Part shown: positions 50,601 to 59,141 of the stretch, in pieces
Layout of the letters: each line of letters begins with the position of its first letter
Position numbering within the stretch: position 1 is the stretch's first letter
Origin: Streptomyces cyaneus
Lineage (GTDB): Bacteria > Actinomycetota > Actinomycetes > Streptomycetales > Streptomycetaceae
Reading direction: 5' to 3'
Assembly (NCBI RefSeq): GCF_004028635.1
Contig: NZ_RQJW01000011.1
Location: forward strand, 283,059-347,058
DNA: 64,000 bases
Notes under the pieces: model-generated
What the model was told of the DNA's origin: nothing
Databases searched by the model: none
Seen by the model: the letters and a program-made list of their open reading frames with translations, nothing else
Made by a program: the position numbers and the translations under genes

Positions 50601-51619
50601 CCCTGGAGGCCCTCGCTGCCGGCGAGTTCCGAGTCCGGCGGCACGGTGCCGCCGTCGAGGATCACGATCAGGTGCGGCTGGTCGTAGACGGGGTTCGCCT
50701 CACGGTTCCAGCGGGGCCTGTCGTCCAACTGGTCCGCGAGCGCCTCCTCCAGCTCCCCGAGGTCGTCGAAGAGGAGCCGGGCCGAGCCCGCCCCGTCCTT
50801 GGCCTTCGGGTGCTGGCTGTGCGGCAGCCACTTGATCCAGTCCCAGTCCGCCGCCGCGGACGGGTGCGCCACCACGGCGATCATCAGGTCCTCGGGCGAG
50901 TGCAGCGTCGCCAGCTGGGACAGGGTGGCACGGGCGTTGCTGTAGACCGTGTCGGTGTCTCCGCAGATCGTCACGTGGTAGAAGGCACGCAGCGAGATGG
51001 AGACGGGCAGGTCGTGCAGACTGCCGTGCGCGTCGAGGAAGGCCTTCATGGCCGCCGCCGTCAGCGGTTCCAGCTCGTCCTTGGGGGCCGTCTCCGGGGC
51101 GACGAGCGGAGTGTTCAGCTGCTGGGTACCGCGGCCGATCCGCACGGACGCGAAGTCCGCGTCGTTCGGGCGCCGCTCCCACAGGCGCTTGCTGTCCGCC
51201 GCCACCGCCCACAACTGCTCCGGGTCGGGATGCTGGAACAGCTGGCTGCGACGCTGCAGTTCCGCGGTCTTGTGCACGTCCTTGCGGACCTGCTCGAGAT
51301 AGCGGAAGTAGTCACGCCGGTCCTGGGCCATCCCCGCGCCGGGCCCCTGCCGGGCCTTGGCGAACTGGGCGACCATCATGGCCACCGTCGAGGCCAGCAT
51401 GAGGCCGCCGACGACCTTCATGTAGGACTGGCCGGCTGTGAAGAAGAAGGCGACGGAACCCAGCATGCCCATCATGGGCAGCATGTTCATCAGCATGCTG
51501 TCGTCGCCCTCGCGCGGAATCTCGGGCGGCGTCTCGAGTTTGACCTCGCCGTCCGGGACGGCCGGTGGCACTGTCCGCGGTGGTCGTTTGATGATGACGA
51601 CGCTCACCGATGCACTCAT
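47666..51619 (-). CDS. eccC: type VII secretion ATPase EccC
   Basis: A 1317-residue protein from ATG 51617-51619; the GTG at 51607 (then VSVVIIKRPPR...) has better ribosome-binding-site spacing and is a realistic alternative. Two membrane spans lie at about 50-95. Three FtsK/SpoIIIE ATPase domains follow, with Walker A lysines at K483 (GATGSGKSE), K836 (GGPQSGKST) and K1122 (GESESGKSA), all intact. Walker B-like VIVLDEFSE is seen in domain 1. EccC is the motor and substrate-recognition ATPase of the ESX translocon; domain 3 normally binds the secretion signal of WXG100 substrates. The huge plus-strand ORF over the same DNA is a codon-bias shadow. Confidence 0.95.
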   Translation of the reverse strand: MSASVSVVIIKRPPRTVPPAVPDGEVKLETPPEIPREGDDSMLMNMLPMMGMLGSVAFFFTAGQSYMKVVGGLMLASTVAMMVAQFAKARQGPGAGMAQDRRDYFRYLEQVRKDVHKTAELQRRSQLFQHPDPEQLWAVAADSKRLWERRPNDADFASVRIGRGTQQLNTPLVAPETAPKDELEPLTAAAMKAFLDAHGSLHDLPVSISLRAFYHVTICGDTDTVYSNARATLSQLATLHSPEDLMIAVVAHPSAAADWDWIKWLPHSQHPKAKDGAGSARLLFDDLGELEEALADQLDDRPRWNREANPVYDQPHLIVILDGGTVPPDSELAGSEGLQGVTFLEIAPGELEEELRAGLTAYVKPDRMQLFVGHESAYTGKPDLLNPAQAESLARQLAPFRVGSAEEGEPLLSNLDFTDLMGIGDAGTVDVSRTWRPRTLHERLRVPIGVGENGEPVMLDLKEASQEGMGPHGLCVGATGSGKSEVLRTLVLGLAVTHSSETLNFILADFKGGATFAGMADMPHTAAVITNLADDLTLVDRMRDSIMGETQRRQELLRSAGNYANLHDYEKARAAGAALEPMASLVIVLDEFSELLTAKPDFIDMFIQIGRIGRSLGVHLLLASQRLEEGKLRGLDTYLSYRIGLRTFSAAESRTAIGVPDAYHLPSIPGSGYLRYDTDTMVRFKAAYVSGPYHGEGPSRVHRSTQLRPALFSAEHVALPPQPVIEEPEPDNRVDDALADTVLDVLVGRMINQGPPAHQVWLPPLEEAPSLEQLLPQLAVSPERGLTAPDYTALGRLNVPVGLVDKPFEQRRDVLYRDFAGGAGHGLFVGGPQSGKSTLLRTLISSFALTHTPSEVQFYCLDFGGGGLISMEELAHVGGVANRLDAEKVRRTVSEVEGILNAREEYFRANNVDSVQTYRQRRAAGQLPDQPWGDVFLVIDGWATFKTDYEMLESTVTEIATRGLGFGVHVILTASRYTEVRPALKDMLQNRIELRLGDPTESEIDRKVAQNVPATVPGRGLTQDKLHFMAALPRVDGSSETDDLSEATSILIRGINDNWQGQHAPAVRLLPTMMPSDRLPKGFEHPDRGVAIGIDESSLSPVFVDFETDPLFIVFGESESGKSAMLRLLVKQITERYTPDQAKIVMGDYRRAHLEGVPDSHLSRYCASAPALTETLEGLAGSMHRRMPGPDVTPEQLRNRSWYSSPDAFVIVDDYDLVATGVNPLAPLLEYLPFARDVGLRIIIARSSGGASRSLYEPVMQRMRELGAQGLVLSGDRAEGALLGNITATQLPPGRGYFHTRRRGGQLIQTGWLPNRF

Positions 51620-51883
51620 CCTTCGCGATTGATACGTGATACGTCCTGGCACCGACGCCCCCGTGTACCGCGACGTGTTCTCGTTCGCGTAGGCGTCGTT
51701 CGCGTAGGCGTCGATCCTACTGATGCGCTGAGTGCCCGAGTGAGGCAGGCGGATGGAGATGCGGCGCAGGTCCTGGGAGGAATGGGGGAGGTAGGTCCTG
51801 CACCCGGTGCGCCAACGGATATGGTGGCGCTCCGCGTCGTACGAGCGGCGCGAGGAAGCCTTGTCTAGCAGGGGGAACACCAG
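51620..51883. promoter_or_regulatory. divergent eccC/eccD control region
   Basis: The 264-bp gap drives eccC leftward and eccD rightward. A -10-like TAGGAT for eccC can be read on the minus strand at 51714-51719. A 15-base duplication GTTCGCGTAGGCGTC lies at about 51680-51710, between that box and the eccC start. GGGGGA precedes the eccD start codon. Confidence 0.4.
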
Positions 51884-53341
51884 GTGAGCACGGGGACTTC
51901 GACAGGTTTCTGCCGAATCACCATCGCAGCACCGGACAGCCGTGTAGATGTCGCGCTGCCGGAGGACCTGCCGATCCAGGACCTCTTTCCTGAGATCATC
52001 AGGCTCTCGGGCCTGGTCCAGTCGGAAACCAGCCCCTCCGGTTATCACCTTGTGACCCGCGAGGGCCAAGTGCTCGACGCGAGCCGTTCGTTGCTCGAGC
52101 ACCGCGTCAGGGACGGCGAGGTGCTGCTGCTGCGCACCTTCGCCGATTCGCTGCCACCGGCCGTCCACGACGACGTGGTGGACGCGATCGCCGCCGCGGT
52201 CAAGCAGGACATGCGCAGCTGGAACGACAACCTGATGCGGGTCGCCGGCCTCGTCGCGGGGTCGCTGCTGCTGATCATGCTCGGCTTCGTCTTCTGGTTC
52301 GCGGACCCGATCCGGCACGACATGAACGGCCTGCCGGGCATCCTCGCCGGCGTGACCGCCCTCGCCCTGACAGCACTCGCCGGGGTACGGGCCCGGGTGT
52401 ACGACGACCGGGGCTCCGCCGTCGCACTCGGCATCTCGGCGCTGCCGCACGCGCTCATCGCGGGCTCCGGTGCCATCGCCCAGGACGCGGGTGAAGGTCC
52501 CGGCCGGATCCAGTTCCTCGTCGGCTGTGTCGCCGTACTGCTCTGCTCCGTCGTACTGATCATGCTGCTGCCGCAGGGCGACGCCCCGTTCGTGGCCGCC
52601 GCGCTGGCCTCCGCGATCGGCACGCTCGCCGTGTTCTGCGGTGTGCTCACCCAGGCGGAGCCCCGGGAGATCGCCGCCGGCACCGCGGTCGTCGCTCTCG
52701 CGGTCGTGGGCTTCCTGCCCGGCTGGTCGGCCCGCTTCGCCAAGCTGCCGATCGGCTTCCGTAACCCCGAGGACCTGGCCCGGGCCCGTCGCGAGGGCCG
52801 CGACGGCGACCTCGAGGCCGTCGACGTCCAGCGCATCGTCGCCCAGACCAGCCGCGGCCACGAACTGCTGCTCGGCCTGGTCGGCGGTTGCGCCGCCGTC
52901 ATCATCGGCGCGGGCGGCGCGGTGCTCGGCTTCAGCAGCAGCGGCTGGGCCCAGCTGCTGGCCCTGTGCACCGGCCTCGCCGCGATGCTGCGGGCCCGCC
53001 TGTTCCGCTACACCGCTCAGGTCACCTGCCTGTTCGTCGCCGGTGTCGTCACGCTGGCCCTGCTGGTCCTCGGCCTTGCGATCTCGCCGCCGGCCGACAT
53101 CATCATGGAACTGCTCCAGGGAGACTCCGGCCCGGTCAACGTACGTACCCTGTGGCTCGGCGCCTCGGTCGGGGCCGGCGTGCTGCTCCTGATCGCGATC
53201 GCCCTGATCGTGCCGCAGAAGGGACTCTCTCCCTTCTGGGGCCGCATGCTGGACCTCGCCGACTCGCTGGTGCTGCTGTCCCTGGTCCCGATCTGCCTGG
53301 CCGTCCTCGACGTCTACGGCAAGGTCCGCGGCGGTCTCTGA
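51884..53341 (+). CDS. eccD: type VII secretion integral membrane protein EccD
   Basis: A 485-residue protein from GTG 51884. The N-terminal 95 residues form a ubiquitin-like domain (FCRITIAAPDSRVDVALPED, LVTREGQVLDASRSLLEHRV). About 11 membrane spans follow from residue 117 (LMRVAGLVAGSLLLIMLGFV) to the end, the typical EccD/YukD-plus-channel layout. EccD forms the large membrane vestibule of the ESX translocon next to EccC. It is transcribed away from eccC. Further translocon genes (eccB, eccE, mycosin) do not follow; rpsO is next. Confidence 0.93.
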   Translation: MSTGTSTGFCRITIAAPDSRVDVALPEDLPIQDLFPEIIRLSGLVQSETSPSGYHLVTREGQVLDASRSLLEHRVRDGEVLLLRTFADSLPPAVHDDVVDAIAAAVKQDMRSWNDNLMRVAGLVAGSLLLIMLGFVFWFADPIRHDMNGLPGILAGVTALALTALAGVRARVYDDRGSAVALGISALPHALIAGSGAIAQDAGEGPGRIQFLVGCVAVLLCSVVLIMLLPQGDAPFVAAALASAIGTLAVFCGVLTQAEPREIAAGTAVVALAVVGFLPGWSARFAKLPIGFRNPEDLARARREGRDGDLEAVDVQRIVAQTSRGHELLLGLVGGCAAVIIGAGGAVLGFSSSGWAQLLALCTGLAAMLRARLFRYTAQVTCLFVAGVVTLALLVLGLAISPPADIIMELLQGDSGPVNVRTLWLGASVGAGVLLLIAIALIVPQKGLSPFWGRMLDLADSLVLLSLVPICLAVLDVYGKVRGGL

Positions 53342-53366
53342 CCGGTACGGCGCCGCCGGGGGCCGT

Positions 53367-53398
53367 CTGTCAAGGGCGCGCTCGTGTGCTGGTACGCT
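53367..53398 (+). promoter_or_regulatory. probable rpsO promoter
   Basis: TACGCT at 53393-53398 in the context TGCTGGTACGCTGTG gives a good -10. CTGTCA at 53367-53372 is a loose -35 with a long spacer of about 20 bases. It lies 143 bp before the rpsO start. Confidence 0.45.
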
Positions 53399-53540
53399 GT
53401 GTGACGGCCGTTTGTGTACGCACCCCCGGGTTCGCCTGGGGGATGCGCCCAGCGGATCCCCGCCTCCCGAGTAACGGAAGCTCCCCCGAGACAAAGACCG
53501 GGGGCACTCGGTGGCCACTCAAAGACTACGAGGAGTACGC

Positions 53541-53828
53541 GTGCCGCTCGACGCCGCTACGAAGAAGCAGATCATCACCGAGTTCGGCCAGAAGGAGGGC
53601 GACACCGGCTCCCCCGAGGTCCAGGTCGCCATGCTTTCGCGCCGGATCTCGGACCTGACCGAGCACCTCAAGACCCACAAGCACGACCACCACTCCCGCC
53701 GTGGTCTGCTGATCCTGGTCGGTCAGCGTCGCCGTCTGCTGCAGTACCTCGCCAAGAAGGACATCCAGCGCTTCCGTACGCTGGTCGACCGCCTCGGCAT
53801 CCGCCGTGGTGCGGCGGGCGCCAAGTAA
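53541..53828 (+). CDS. rpsO: 30S ribosomal protein S15
   Basis: A 95-residue protein from GTG 53541 with GAGGAG upstream; the longer ORF start at 53511 is not needed. It reads MPLDAATKKQIITEFGQKEG, has the S15 signature LTEHLKTHKHDHHSRRGLL and ends GAAGAK. S15 binds 16S rRNA early in 30S assembly. It is followed by a strong hairpin and pnp, the conserved rpsO-pnp order. Confidence 0.97.
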   Translation: MPLDAATKKQIITEFGQKEGDTGSPEVQVAMLSRRISDLTEHLKTHKHDHHSRRGLLILVGQRRRLLQYLAKKDIQRFRTLVDRLGIRRGAAGAK

Positions 53829-53839
53829 GACGCCGTGAG

Positions 53840-53877
53840 GGGAGCGGTTCCCGGAGAGATCGGGAGCCGCTCCCTTT
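53840..53877 (+). terminator. rpsO-pnp intergenic hairpin
   Basis: GGGAGCGGTTCCCG (53840-53853) pairs with CGGGAGCCGCTCCC (53861-53874) over 14 bp with one G-U pair and a 7-base loop, followed by TTT. Hairpins at this place in Streptomyces act as partial terminators and RNase III processing sites. Confidence 0.8.
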
Positions 53878-54159
53878 GCTGTACGTGCGGAACGTCAACC
53901 GTGCGTGCGGAAACATGCGGAGTGTCACACACGCTTTGTAGTGTGGTAGCACAACGCAATACGGACGACACAGCACGACAAGAAGAGGAGAAGCGCGCCT
54001 CGCCGCCGCCGGTCCTCGGTAGTGGCCCCCGGGGGAAGTGAGCCCCGGGTGCTTCGATCGAAGACCGGCCCGCACCGCACGGAGCGCTTCTCCGCAACCG
54101 TCCCCCTGCCACACGGGCAGCGACGGGACAAAAGACGACAAGTATCGGAGAAAACGCTA
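53878..54159 (+). promoter_or_regulatory. pnp leader region
   Basis: This 282-bp stretch carries no gene. GTAGTGT near 53936-53942 is a possible -10, and an imperfect CACAC...GTGTG inverted repeat surrounds it. Streptomyces pnp is known to have its own promoters in this gap. A GGAG ribosome binding site lies 10 bases before the GTG at 54160. Confidence 0.4.
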
Positions 54160-56382
54160 GTGGAGAACGAGACCCACTACGCCGAGGCCGTTATCGACAA
54201 CGGCTCCTTCGGCACCCGCACCATCCGCTTCGAGACGGGCCGCCTGGCCAAGCAGGCCGCCGGTTCCGCCGTGGCGTACCTGGACGACGACACCATGGTG
54301 CTGTCGGCCACCACCGCCTCCAAGAACCCCAAGGACCAGCTCGACTTCTTCCCCCTGACGGTGGACGTCGAGGAGCGGATGTACGCCGCCGGCAAGATCC
54401 CCGGCAGCTTCTTCCGCCGTGAGGGCCGTCCCTCCGAGGACGCCATCCTCACCTGCCGCCTGATCGACCGCCCGCTGCGCCCGTCCTTCAAGAAGGGCCT
54501 GCGCAACGAGATCCAGGTCGTCGCCACGATCATGGCGCTCAACCCCGACCACCTGTACGACGTCGTCGCGATCAACGCCGCGTCCGCGTCCACGCAGCTG
54601 GCCGGTCTGCCCTTCTCCGGCCCGATCGGCGGCGTCCGCGTCGCGCTGATCCGCGGCCAGTGGGTGGCCTTCCCGACGCACACCGAGCTCGAGGACGCCG
54701 TCTTCGACATGGTCGTCGCGGGCCGCACCCTGGAGGACGGCGACGTCGCGATCATGATGGTCGAGGCCGAGGCCACCGAGGGGACCATCAAGCTGGTCCA
54801 GGGTGGCGCCGAGGCCCCGACCGAGGAGGTCGTCGCCGCCGGTCTGGAAGCCGCGAAGCCCTTCATCAAGGTGCTCTGCAAGGCCCAGGCCGACCTCGCG
54901 TCGAAGGCCGCCAAGCCGACCGGCGAGTTCCCGATCTTCCTGGACTACCAGGACGACGTCCTCGAGGCCCTCGCCGCCGCCGTCAAGCCGGAGCTCGCCT
55001 CCGCGCTGACCATCGCGGGCAAGCAGGAGCGCGAGGCCGAGCTGGACCGCGTCAAGGCCCTCGCCGCCGAGAAGCTCCTGCCGGAGTTCGAGGGCCGCGA
55101 GAAGGAGATCTCCGCCGCGTACCGCTCGCTCACCAAGCAGCTGGTCCGTGAGCGCGTGATCAAGGAGAAGAAGCGCATCGACGGCCGTGGCGTGACGGAC
55201 ATCCGTACGCTCGCCGCTGAGGTCGAGGCCATCCCGCGCGTGCACGGCTCCGCGGTGTTCGAGCGTGGCGAGACCCAGATCCTGGGCGTCACCACCCTGA
55301 ACATGCTCCGCATGGAGCAGCAGCTGGACACCCTCTCCCCGGTGACCCGCAAGCGCTACATGCACAACTACAACTTCCCGCCGTACTCCACCGGCGAGAC
55401 CGGCCGCGTCGGCTCCCCGAAGCGCCGCGAGATCGGCCACGGCGCCCTCGCCGAGCGCGCCCTCGTGCCGGTCCTGCCGACGCGTGAGGAGTTCCCCTAC
55501 GCGATCCGCCAGGTCTCCGAGGCGCTGAGCTCCAACGGCTCGACGTCCATGGGCTCGGTCTGCGCCTCCACCATGTCGCTGCTGAACGCCGGTGTGCCGC
55601 TGAAGGCCCCCGTCGCCGGTATCGCCATGGGCCTGATCTCCCAGGAGATCGAGGGCGAGACGCACTACGTCACCCTCACCGACATCCTCGGTGCGGAGGA
55701 CGCCTTCGGTGACATGGACTTCAAGGTCGCCGGTACCAAGGAGTTCGTGACCGCCCTCCAGCTCGACACCAAGCTGGACGGCATCCCGGCCTCCGTCCTG
55801 GCCGCCGCTCTGAAGCAGGCCCGTGACGCCCGCCTCCACATCCTCGACGTGATGATGGAAGCGATCGACACGCCGGACGAGATGTCCCCGAACGCCCCGC
55901 GGATCATCACCGTCAAGATCCCCGTGGACAAGATCGGTGAGGTCATCGGCCCCAAGGGCAAGATGATCAACCAGATCCAGGAGGACACCGGCGCCGAGAT
56001 CACGATCGAGGACGACGGCACCATCTACATCGGTGCCTCCGACGGCCCGGCCGCCGAGGCCGCCCGCACCACGATCAACTCGATCGCCAACCCGACCATG
56101 CCGGAGGTCGGCGAGCGCTACCTGGGCACGGTCGTGAAGACGACCACCTTCGGTGCGTTCGTGTCGCTGCTCCCGGGCAAGGACGGTCTGCTGCACATCT
56201 CGCAGATCCGCAAGCTGGCCGGCGGCAAGCGCGTGGAGAACGTCGAAGACGTGCTCGGCGTGGGCGCCAAGGTCCAGGTCGAGATCGCCGAGATCGACTC
56301 GCGCGGCAAGCTCTCCCTGATCCCCGTGATCGAGGGCGAGGAAGACTCCGCCGATGACAAGAAGGACGACGCCGACAAGTGA
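54160..56382 (+). CDS. pnp: polynucleotide phosphorylase (PNPase)
   Basis: A 740-residue protein from GTG 54160 (VENETHYAEAVIDNG). Two RNase PH domains (about 15-230 and 340-560; FFPLTVDVEERMYAAGKIPG, RREIGHGALAERALVP) flank an alpha-helical domain. KH (IGEVIGPKGKMINQIQEDTG) and S1 (VGERYLGTVVKTTTFGAFVS) domains follow, and an acidic tail ends DDKKDDADK. It degrades or polymerises RNA with phosphate or NDPs; in Streptomyces it is also the main poly(A) polymerase-like enzyme. The ORF is open to 54022 but homology starts at 54160. Its TGA overlaps the start of the next gene. Confidence 0.97.
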   Translation: MENETHYAEAVIDNGSFGTRTIRFETGRLAKQAAGSAVAYLDDDTMVLSATTASKNPKDQLDFFPLTVDVEERMYAAGKIPGSFFRREGRPSEDAILTCRLIDRPLRPSFKKGLRNEIQVVATIMALNPDHLYDVVAINAASASTQLAGLPFSGPIGGVRVALIRGQWVAFPTHTELEDAVFDMVVAGRTLEDGDVAIMMVEAEATEGTIKLVQGGAEAPTEEVVAAGLEAAKPFIKVLCKAQADLASKAAKPTGEFPIFLDYQDDVLEALAAAVKPELASALTIAGKQEREAELDRVKALAAEKLLPEFEGREKEISAAYRSLTKQLVRERVIKEKKRIDGRGVTDIRTLAAEVEAIPRVHGSAVFERGETQILGVTTLNMLRMEQQLDTLSPVTRKRYMHNYNFPPYSTGETGRVGSPKRREIGHGALAERALVPVLPTREEFPYAIRQVSEALSSNGSTSMGSVCASTMSLLNAGVPLKAPVAGIAMGLISQEIEGETHYVTLTDILGAEDAFGDMDFKVAGTKEFVTALQLDTKLDGIPASVLAAALKQARDARLHILDVMMEAIDTPDEMSPNAPRIITVKIPVDKIGEVIGPKGKMINQIQEDTGAEITIEDDGTIYIGASDGPAAEAARTTINSIANPTMPEVGERYLGTVVKTTTFGAFVSLLPGKDGLLHISQIRKLAGGKRVENVEDVLGVGAKVQVEIAEIDSRGKLSLIPVIEGEEDSADDKKDDADK

Positions 56383-57758
56383 CGTCGAGTAGCTCCACGA
56401 CGACGGCCCGCACCTCTTCGGAGGCGCGGGCCGTCGCCCGTACCCAAACCCTCATCAAGGGCACCAACGGCATCGGTACGGTCCGCAAGACCACCCTCCC
56501 CGGCGGCCTGCGCATCGTCACCGAGACCCTGCCCTCGGTCCGCTCCGCCACCTTCGGCATCTGGGCGCACGTCGGCTCCCGCGACGAGACCCCGGCTCTG
56601 AACGGCGCCACGCACTACCTGGAGCACCTGCTCTTCAAGGGCACCGCCCGCAGGTCCGCCCTGGACATCTCCTCCGCCCTCGACGCCGTCGGCGGCGAGA
56701 TGAACGCGTTCACGGCGAAGGAGTACACGTGCTACTACGCGCGTGTGCTCGACGCCGACCTGCCGCTGGCCATAGACGTCGTCTGCGACATGCTGACGGG
56801 CTCGCTCATCCTCGAAGAGGACGTCAACGTCGAGCGGGGCGCGATCCTCGAAGAGATCGCCATGACCGAGGACGACCCGGGCGACTGCGTGCACGACCTG
56901 TTCGCGCACACCATGTTCGGCGACAACCCCCTCGGCCGCCCGGTCCTCGGCACGGTCGACACCGTCAACGCCCTGACCGCCGACCGCATCCGCCGCTTCT
57001 ACAAGAAGCACTACGACCCGACCCACCTGGTCGTGGCTGCCGCGGGCAACATCGACCACAACAAGGTCGTACGACAGGTCCGCGCGGCCTTCGAGAAGGC
57101 AGGCGCCTTCAAGAACGGCGACGCCGCGCCCATCGCCCCGCGCATCGGCCGCCGCGCCCTGCGCACCGCGGGCCGCGTCGAGCTGATCGGCCGCAAGACC
57201 GAGCAGGCCCATGTCGTCCTCGGCATGCCCGGCCTGTCCCGCACGGACGAGCGCCGCTGGGCGCTGGGCGTGCTGAACACGGCACTGGGCGGCGGTATGT
57301 CCTCCCGCCTGTTCCAGGAGGTCCGCGAGAAGCGCGGCCTGGCCTACAGCGTGTACTCGTACACCTCCGGCTTCGCCGACTGCGGCCTGTTCGGCGTGTA
57401 CGCGGGTTGTAGGCCGTCGCAGGTCCACGACGTGCTGAAGATCTGCCGCGACGAACTGGACCACGTCGCCGAACACGGCCTGTCCGACGACGAGATCGGC
57501 CGCGCCATCGGCCAGCTCCGCGGCTCCACGGTCCTCGGCCTGGAGGACACCGGCGCGCTGATGAACCGCATCGGCAAGAGCGAGCTGTGCTGGGGCGAGC
57601 AGATGTCCGTCGACGACATGCTGGCCCGGATAGCTGCGGTGACCCCGGACGACGTCCGCTCGGTCGCCCGCGAGATCCTGGGACAGCGGCCCTCGCTGTC
57701 GGTCATCGGCCCGCTGAAGGACAAGCAGGCGTCCCGGCTGCACGACGCCGTGGCCTAG
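56379..57758 (+). CDS. M16 family zinc peptidase
   Basis: A 459-residue protein from GTG 56379, overlapping the pnp stop (GTGA), so translationally coupled. The inverted zinc motif H79-Y-L-E-H83 (THYLEHLLFKGT) is intact, with a downstream Glu in VERGAILEEIAM as the likely third ligand. C-terminal M16 signatures are GGGMSSRLFQEVREKRGLAY and SVYSYTSG. It belongs to the processing-peptidase-like single-domain class that usually dimerises. It cleaves peptides; the natural substrate is unknown. The pnp-M16-dapB order is conserved in Streptomyces. Confidence 0.92.
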   Translation: MTSSSSTTTARTSSEARAVARTQTLIKGTNGIGTVRKTTLPGGLRIVTETLPSVRSATFGIWAHVGSRDETPALNGATHYLEHLLFKGTARRSALDISSALDAVGGEMNAFTAKEYTCYYARVLDADLPLAIDVVCDMLTGSLILEEDVNVERGAILEEIAMTEDDPGDCVHDLFAHTMFGDNPLGRPVLGTVDTVNALTADRIRRFYKKHYDPTHLVVAAAGNIDHNKVVRQVRAAFEKAGAFKNGDAAPIAPRIGRRALRTAGRVELIGRKTEQAHVVLGMPGLSRTDERRWALGVLNTALGGGMSSRLFQEVREKRGLAYSVYSYTSGFADCGLFGVYAGCRPSQVHDVLKICRDELDHVAEHGLSDDEIGRAIGQLRGSTVLGLEDTGALMNRIGKSELCWGEQMSVDDMLARIAAVTPDDVRSVAREILGQRPSLSVIGPLKDKQASRLHDAVA

Positions 57759-57799
57759 CCCTCCGCCCTCGGAACATCCGACGTAAGGAAGCAAGAGAG

Positions 57800-58552
57800 A
57801 TGAGCAAGCTGCGCGTGGCGGTCCTCGGTGCCAAGGGCCGCATCGGCTCCGAGGCGGTACGGGCGGTCGAGTCCGCCGAGGACATGGAGCTGGTCGCCGC
57901 CCTGAGCCGGGGCGACAAGCTGGAGACCCTGGCGGAGACGGGCGCCCAGGTCGCCGTCGAACTGACCACGCCGGACTCGGTGATGGCCAACCTCGACTAC
58001 TGCGTGAACCACGGCATCCACGCGGTCGTCGGTACGACGGGCTGGACCGACGAGCGCCTCGCGCAGCTGAACGGCTGGCTGGCCGCCTCCCCGGAGACGG
58101 GCGTGCTCATCGCGCCGAACTTCTCCATCGGGGCCGTACTGAACATGAAGTTCGCGCAGATCGCCGCGCCCTACTTCGAGTCGGTGGAGGTCGTCGAGCT
58201 GCACCACCCGAAGAAGGTCGACGCCCCCTCGGGCACCGCCACGCGCACGGCCCAGCTCATCGCCGAGTCACGGCGTGCGGCGGGCACGGCCCCGGCGCCG
58301 GACGCCACGGAGACGGCCCTGGACGGCGCGCGCGGCGCGAGCGTCGACGGGATCCCCGTCCACTCCGTCCGCCTGCGTGGCCTGCTGGCCCACCAGGAGG
58401 TACTGCTCGGCGGTGAGGGCGAGACCCTGACCATCCGCCACGACTCCCTCCACCACAGCAGCTTCATGCCGGGCATCCTGCTCGGCGCGCGCCGCGTGGT
58501 GACCACTCCGGGCCTGACCTTCGGTCTGGAACACTTCCTGGACCTGGGCTGA
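57800..58552 (+). CDS. dapB: 4-hydroxy-tetrahydrodipicolinate reductase
   Basis: A 250-residue protein from ATG 57800 (MSKLRVAVLGAKGRIGSEAV). The nucleotide-binding GAKGRIG lies at 10-16. The catalytic and substrate site VELHHPKKVDAPSGTA spans 132-147, with His135, Lys139 and the SGT loop. It reduces the DapA product with NAD(P)H in lysine/meso-DAP biosynthesis; dapA is 2.7 kb downstream. The ORF is open upstream, inside the M16 gene, but the ATG with AGGAAG context fits. Confidence 0.97.
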   Translation: MSKLRVAVLGAKGRIGSEAVRAVESAEDMELVAALSRGDKLETLAETGAQVAVELTTPDSVMANLDYCVNHGIHAVVGTTGWTDERLAQLNGWLAASPETGVLIAPNFSIGAVLNMKFAQIAAPYFESVEVVELHHPKKVDAPSGTATRTAQLIAESRRAAGTAPAPDATETALDGARGASVDGIPVHSVRLRGLLAHQEVLLGGEGETLTIRHDSLHHSSFMPGILLGARRVVTTPGLTFGLEHFLDLG

Positions 58553-58564
58553 CGAGGCTCTCAG

Positions 58565-59017
58565 ATGCGCGCGAAGCTCTCCTACGCCATAACGGCCGCC
58601 GTCCTGGTCGTCTACTTCGTCCTGGTCGGCAGCCGTGGCGTGATGCTCATCCAGTCCGGCACGGTCCTCACCGTCACCTTCGGCGTGGCGGTGCTGATCC
58701 TGCCGGTGATCGGCCTGTGGTTCCTGTGGAAGAACACCCAGTTCGTCCGCAGGGCCAACGCCCTCGCCGCCGAACTCGACGCCGAGGGCGGCCTTCCCGT
58801 CGACGAGTTGAAGCGAACCCCCAGCGGCCGCATCGACCGCGACTCGGCCGACGAGGTCTTCGCCAGACGCAAGGCCGAGACAGAGGCAGCCCCCGAGGAC
58901 TGGCGCAGCTGGTTCCGGCTCGCCATCGCCTACCACGACGCCCGCGACACCCCGCGCGCCCGCAAGGCGATGCAACAGGCCATCGCCCTGCACGAGGGTA
59001 GGACCGTCGAGGCCTGA
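58565..59017 (+). CDS. two-span membrane protein with TPR-like tail
   Basis: A 150-residue protein 12 bp after dapB, probably in one transcript. Membrane segments lie at about 7-25 and 34-56. The soluble tail contains PEDWRSWFRLAIAYHDARDT and PRARKAMQQAIALHEG, one TPR-like helix pair. It is conserved in this position in Streptomyces, but I do not know a function. Confidence 0.8.
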   Translation: MRAKLSYAITAAVLVVYFVLVGSRGVMLIQSGTVLTVTFGVAVLILPVIGLWFLWKNTQFVRRANALAAELDAEGGLPVDELKRTPSGRIDRDSADEVFARRKAETEAAPEDWRSWFRLAIAYHDARDTPRARKAMQQAIALHEGRTVEA

Positions 59018-59084
59018 GCACGGACAGGAGCAGCCCCGAGTCCCACGACGACTTCTGAGCTGCGCGTCGAAATCCAGCCGTACG

Positions 59085-59127
59085 CCGAAGGGGCCGGCCC
59101 GCACTGACTGCGGACCGGCCCCTTCGG
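59085..59127. terminator. bidirectional terminator
   Basis: CCGAAGGGGCCGGCCCGCA (59085-59103) pairs with TGCGGACCGGCCCCTTCGG (59109-59127) over 19 positions with one mismatch and a 5-base loop. It lies between the convergent genes ending at 59017 and 59142. Confidence 0.85.
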
Positions 59128-59141
59128 GGTGTCTGTCGGGC

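Noticed and set aside
47723..51868. 1381-codon plus-strand open frame opposite eccC
   Set aside because: It mirrors eccC codon by codon; its repetitive V/R/Q/H/L-rich text is typical antisense shadow of GC-biased DNA, and eccC motifs on the other strand are unambiguous.
51620..53518. N-terminal extension of the eccC frame up to 53518
   Set aside because: The extension runs through the eccD gene on the opposite strand and is Arg/Gln/Asp-rich nonsense; EccC homology begins at about 51619.
54157..56196. 679-codon minus-strand open frame opposite pnp
   Set aside because: Leu/Gly/Asp/Val-rich shadow of pnp without domain motifs.
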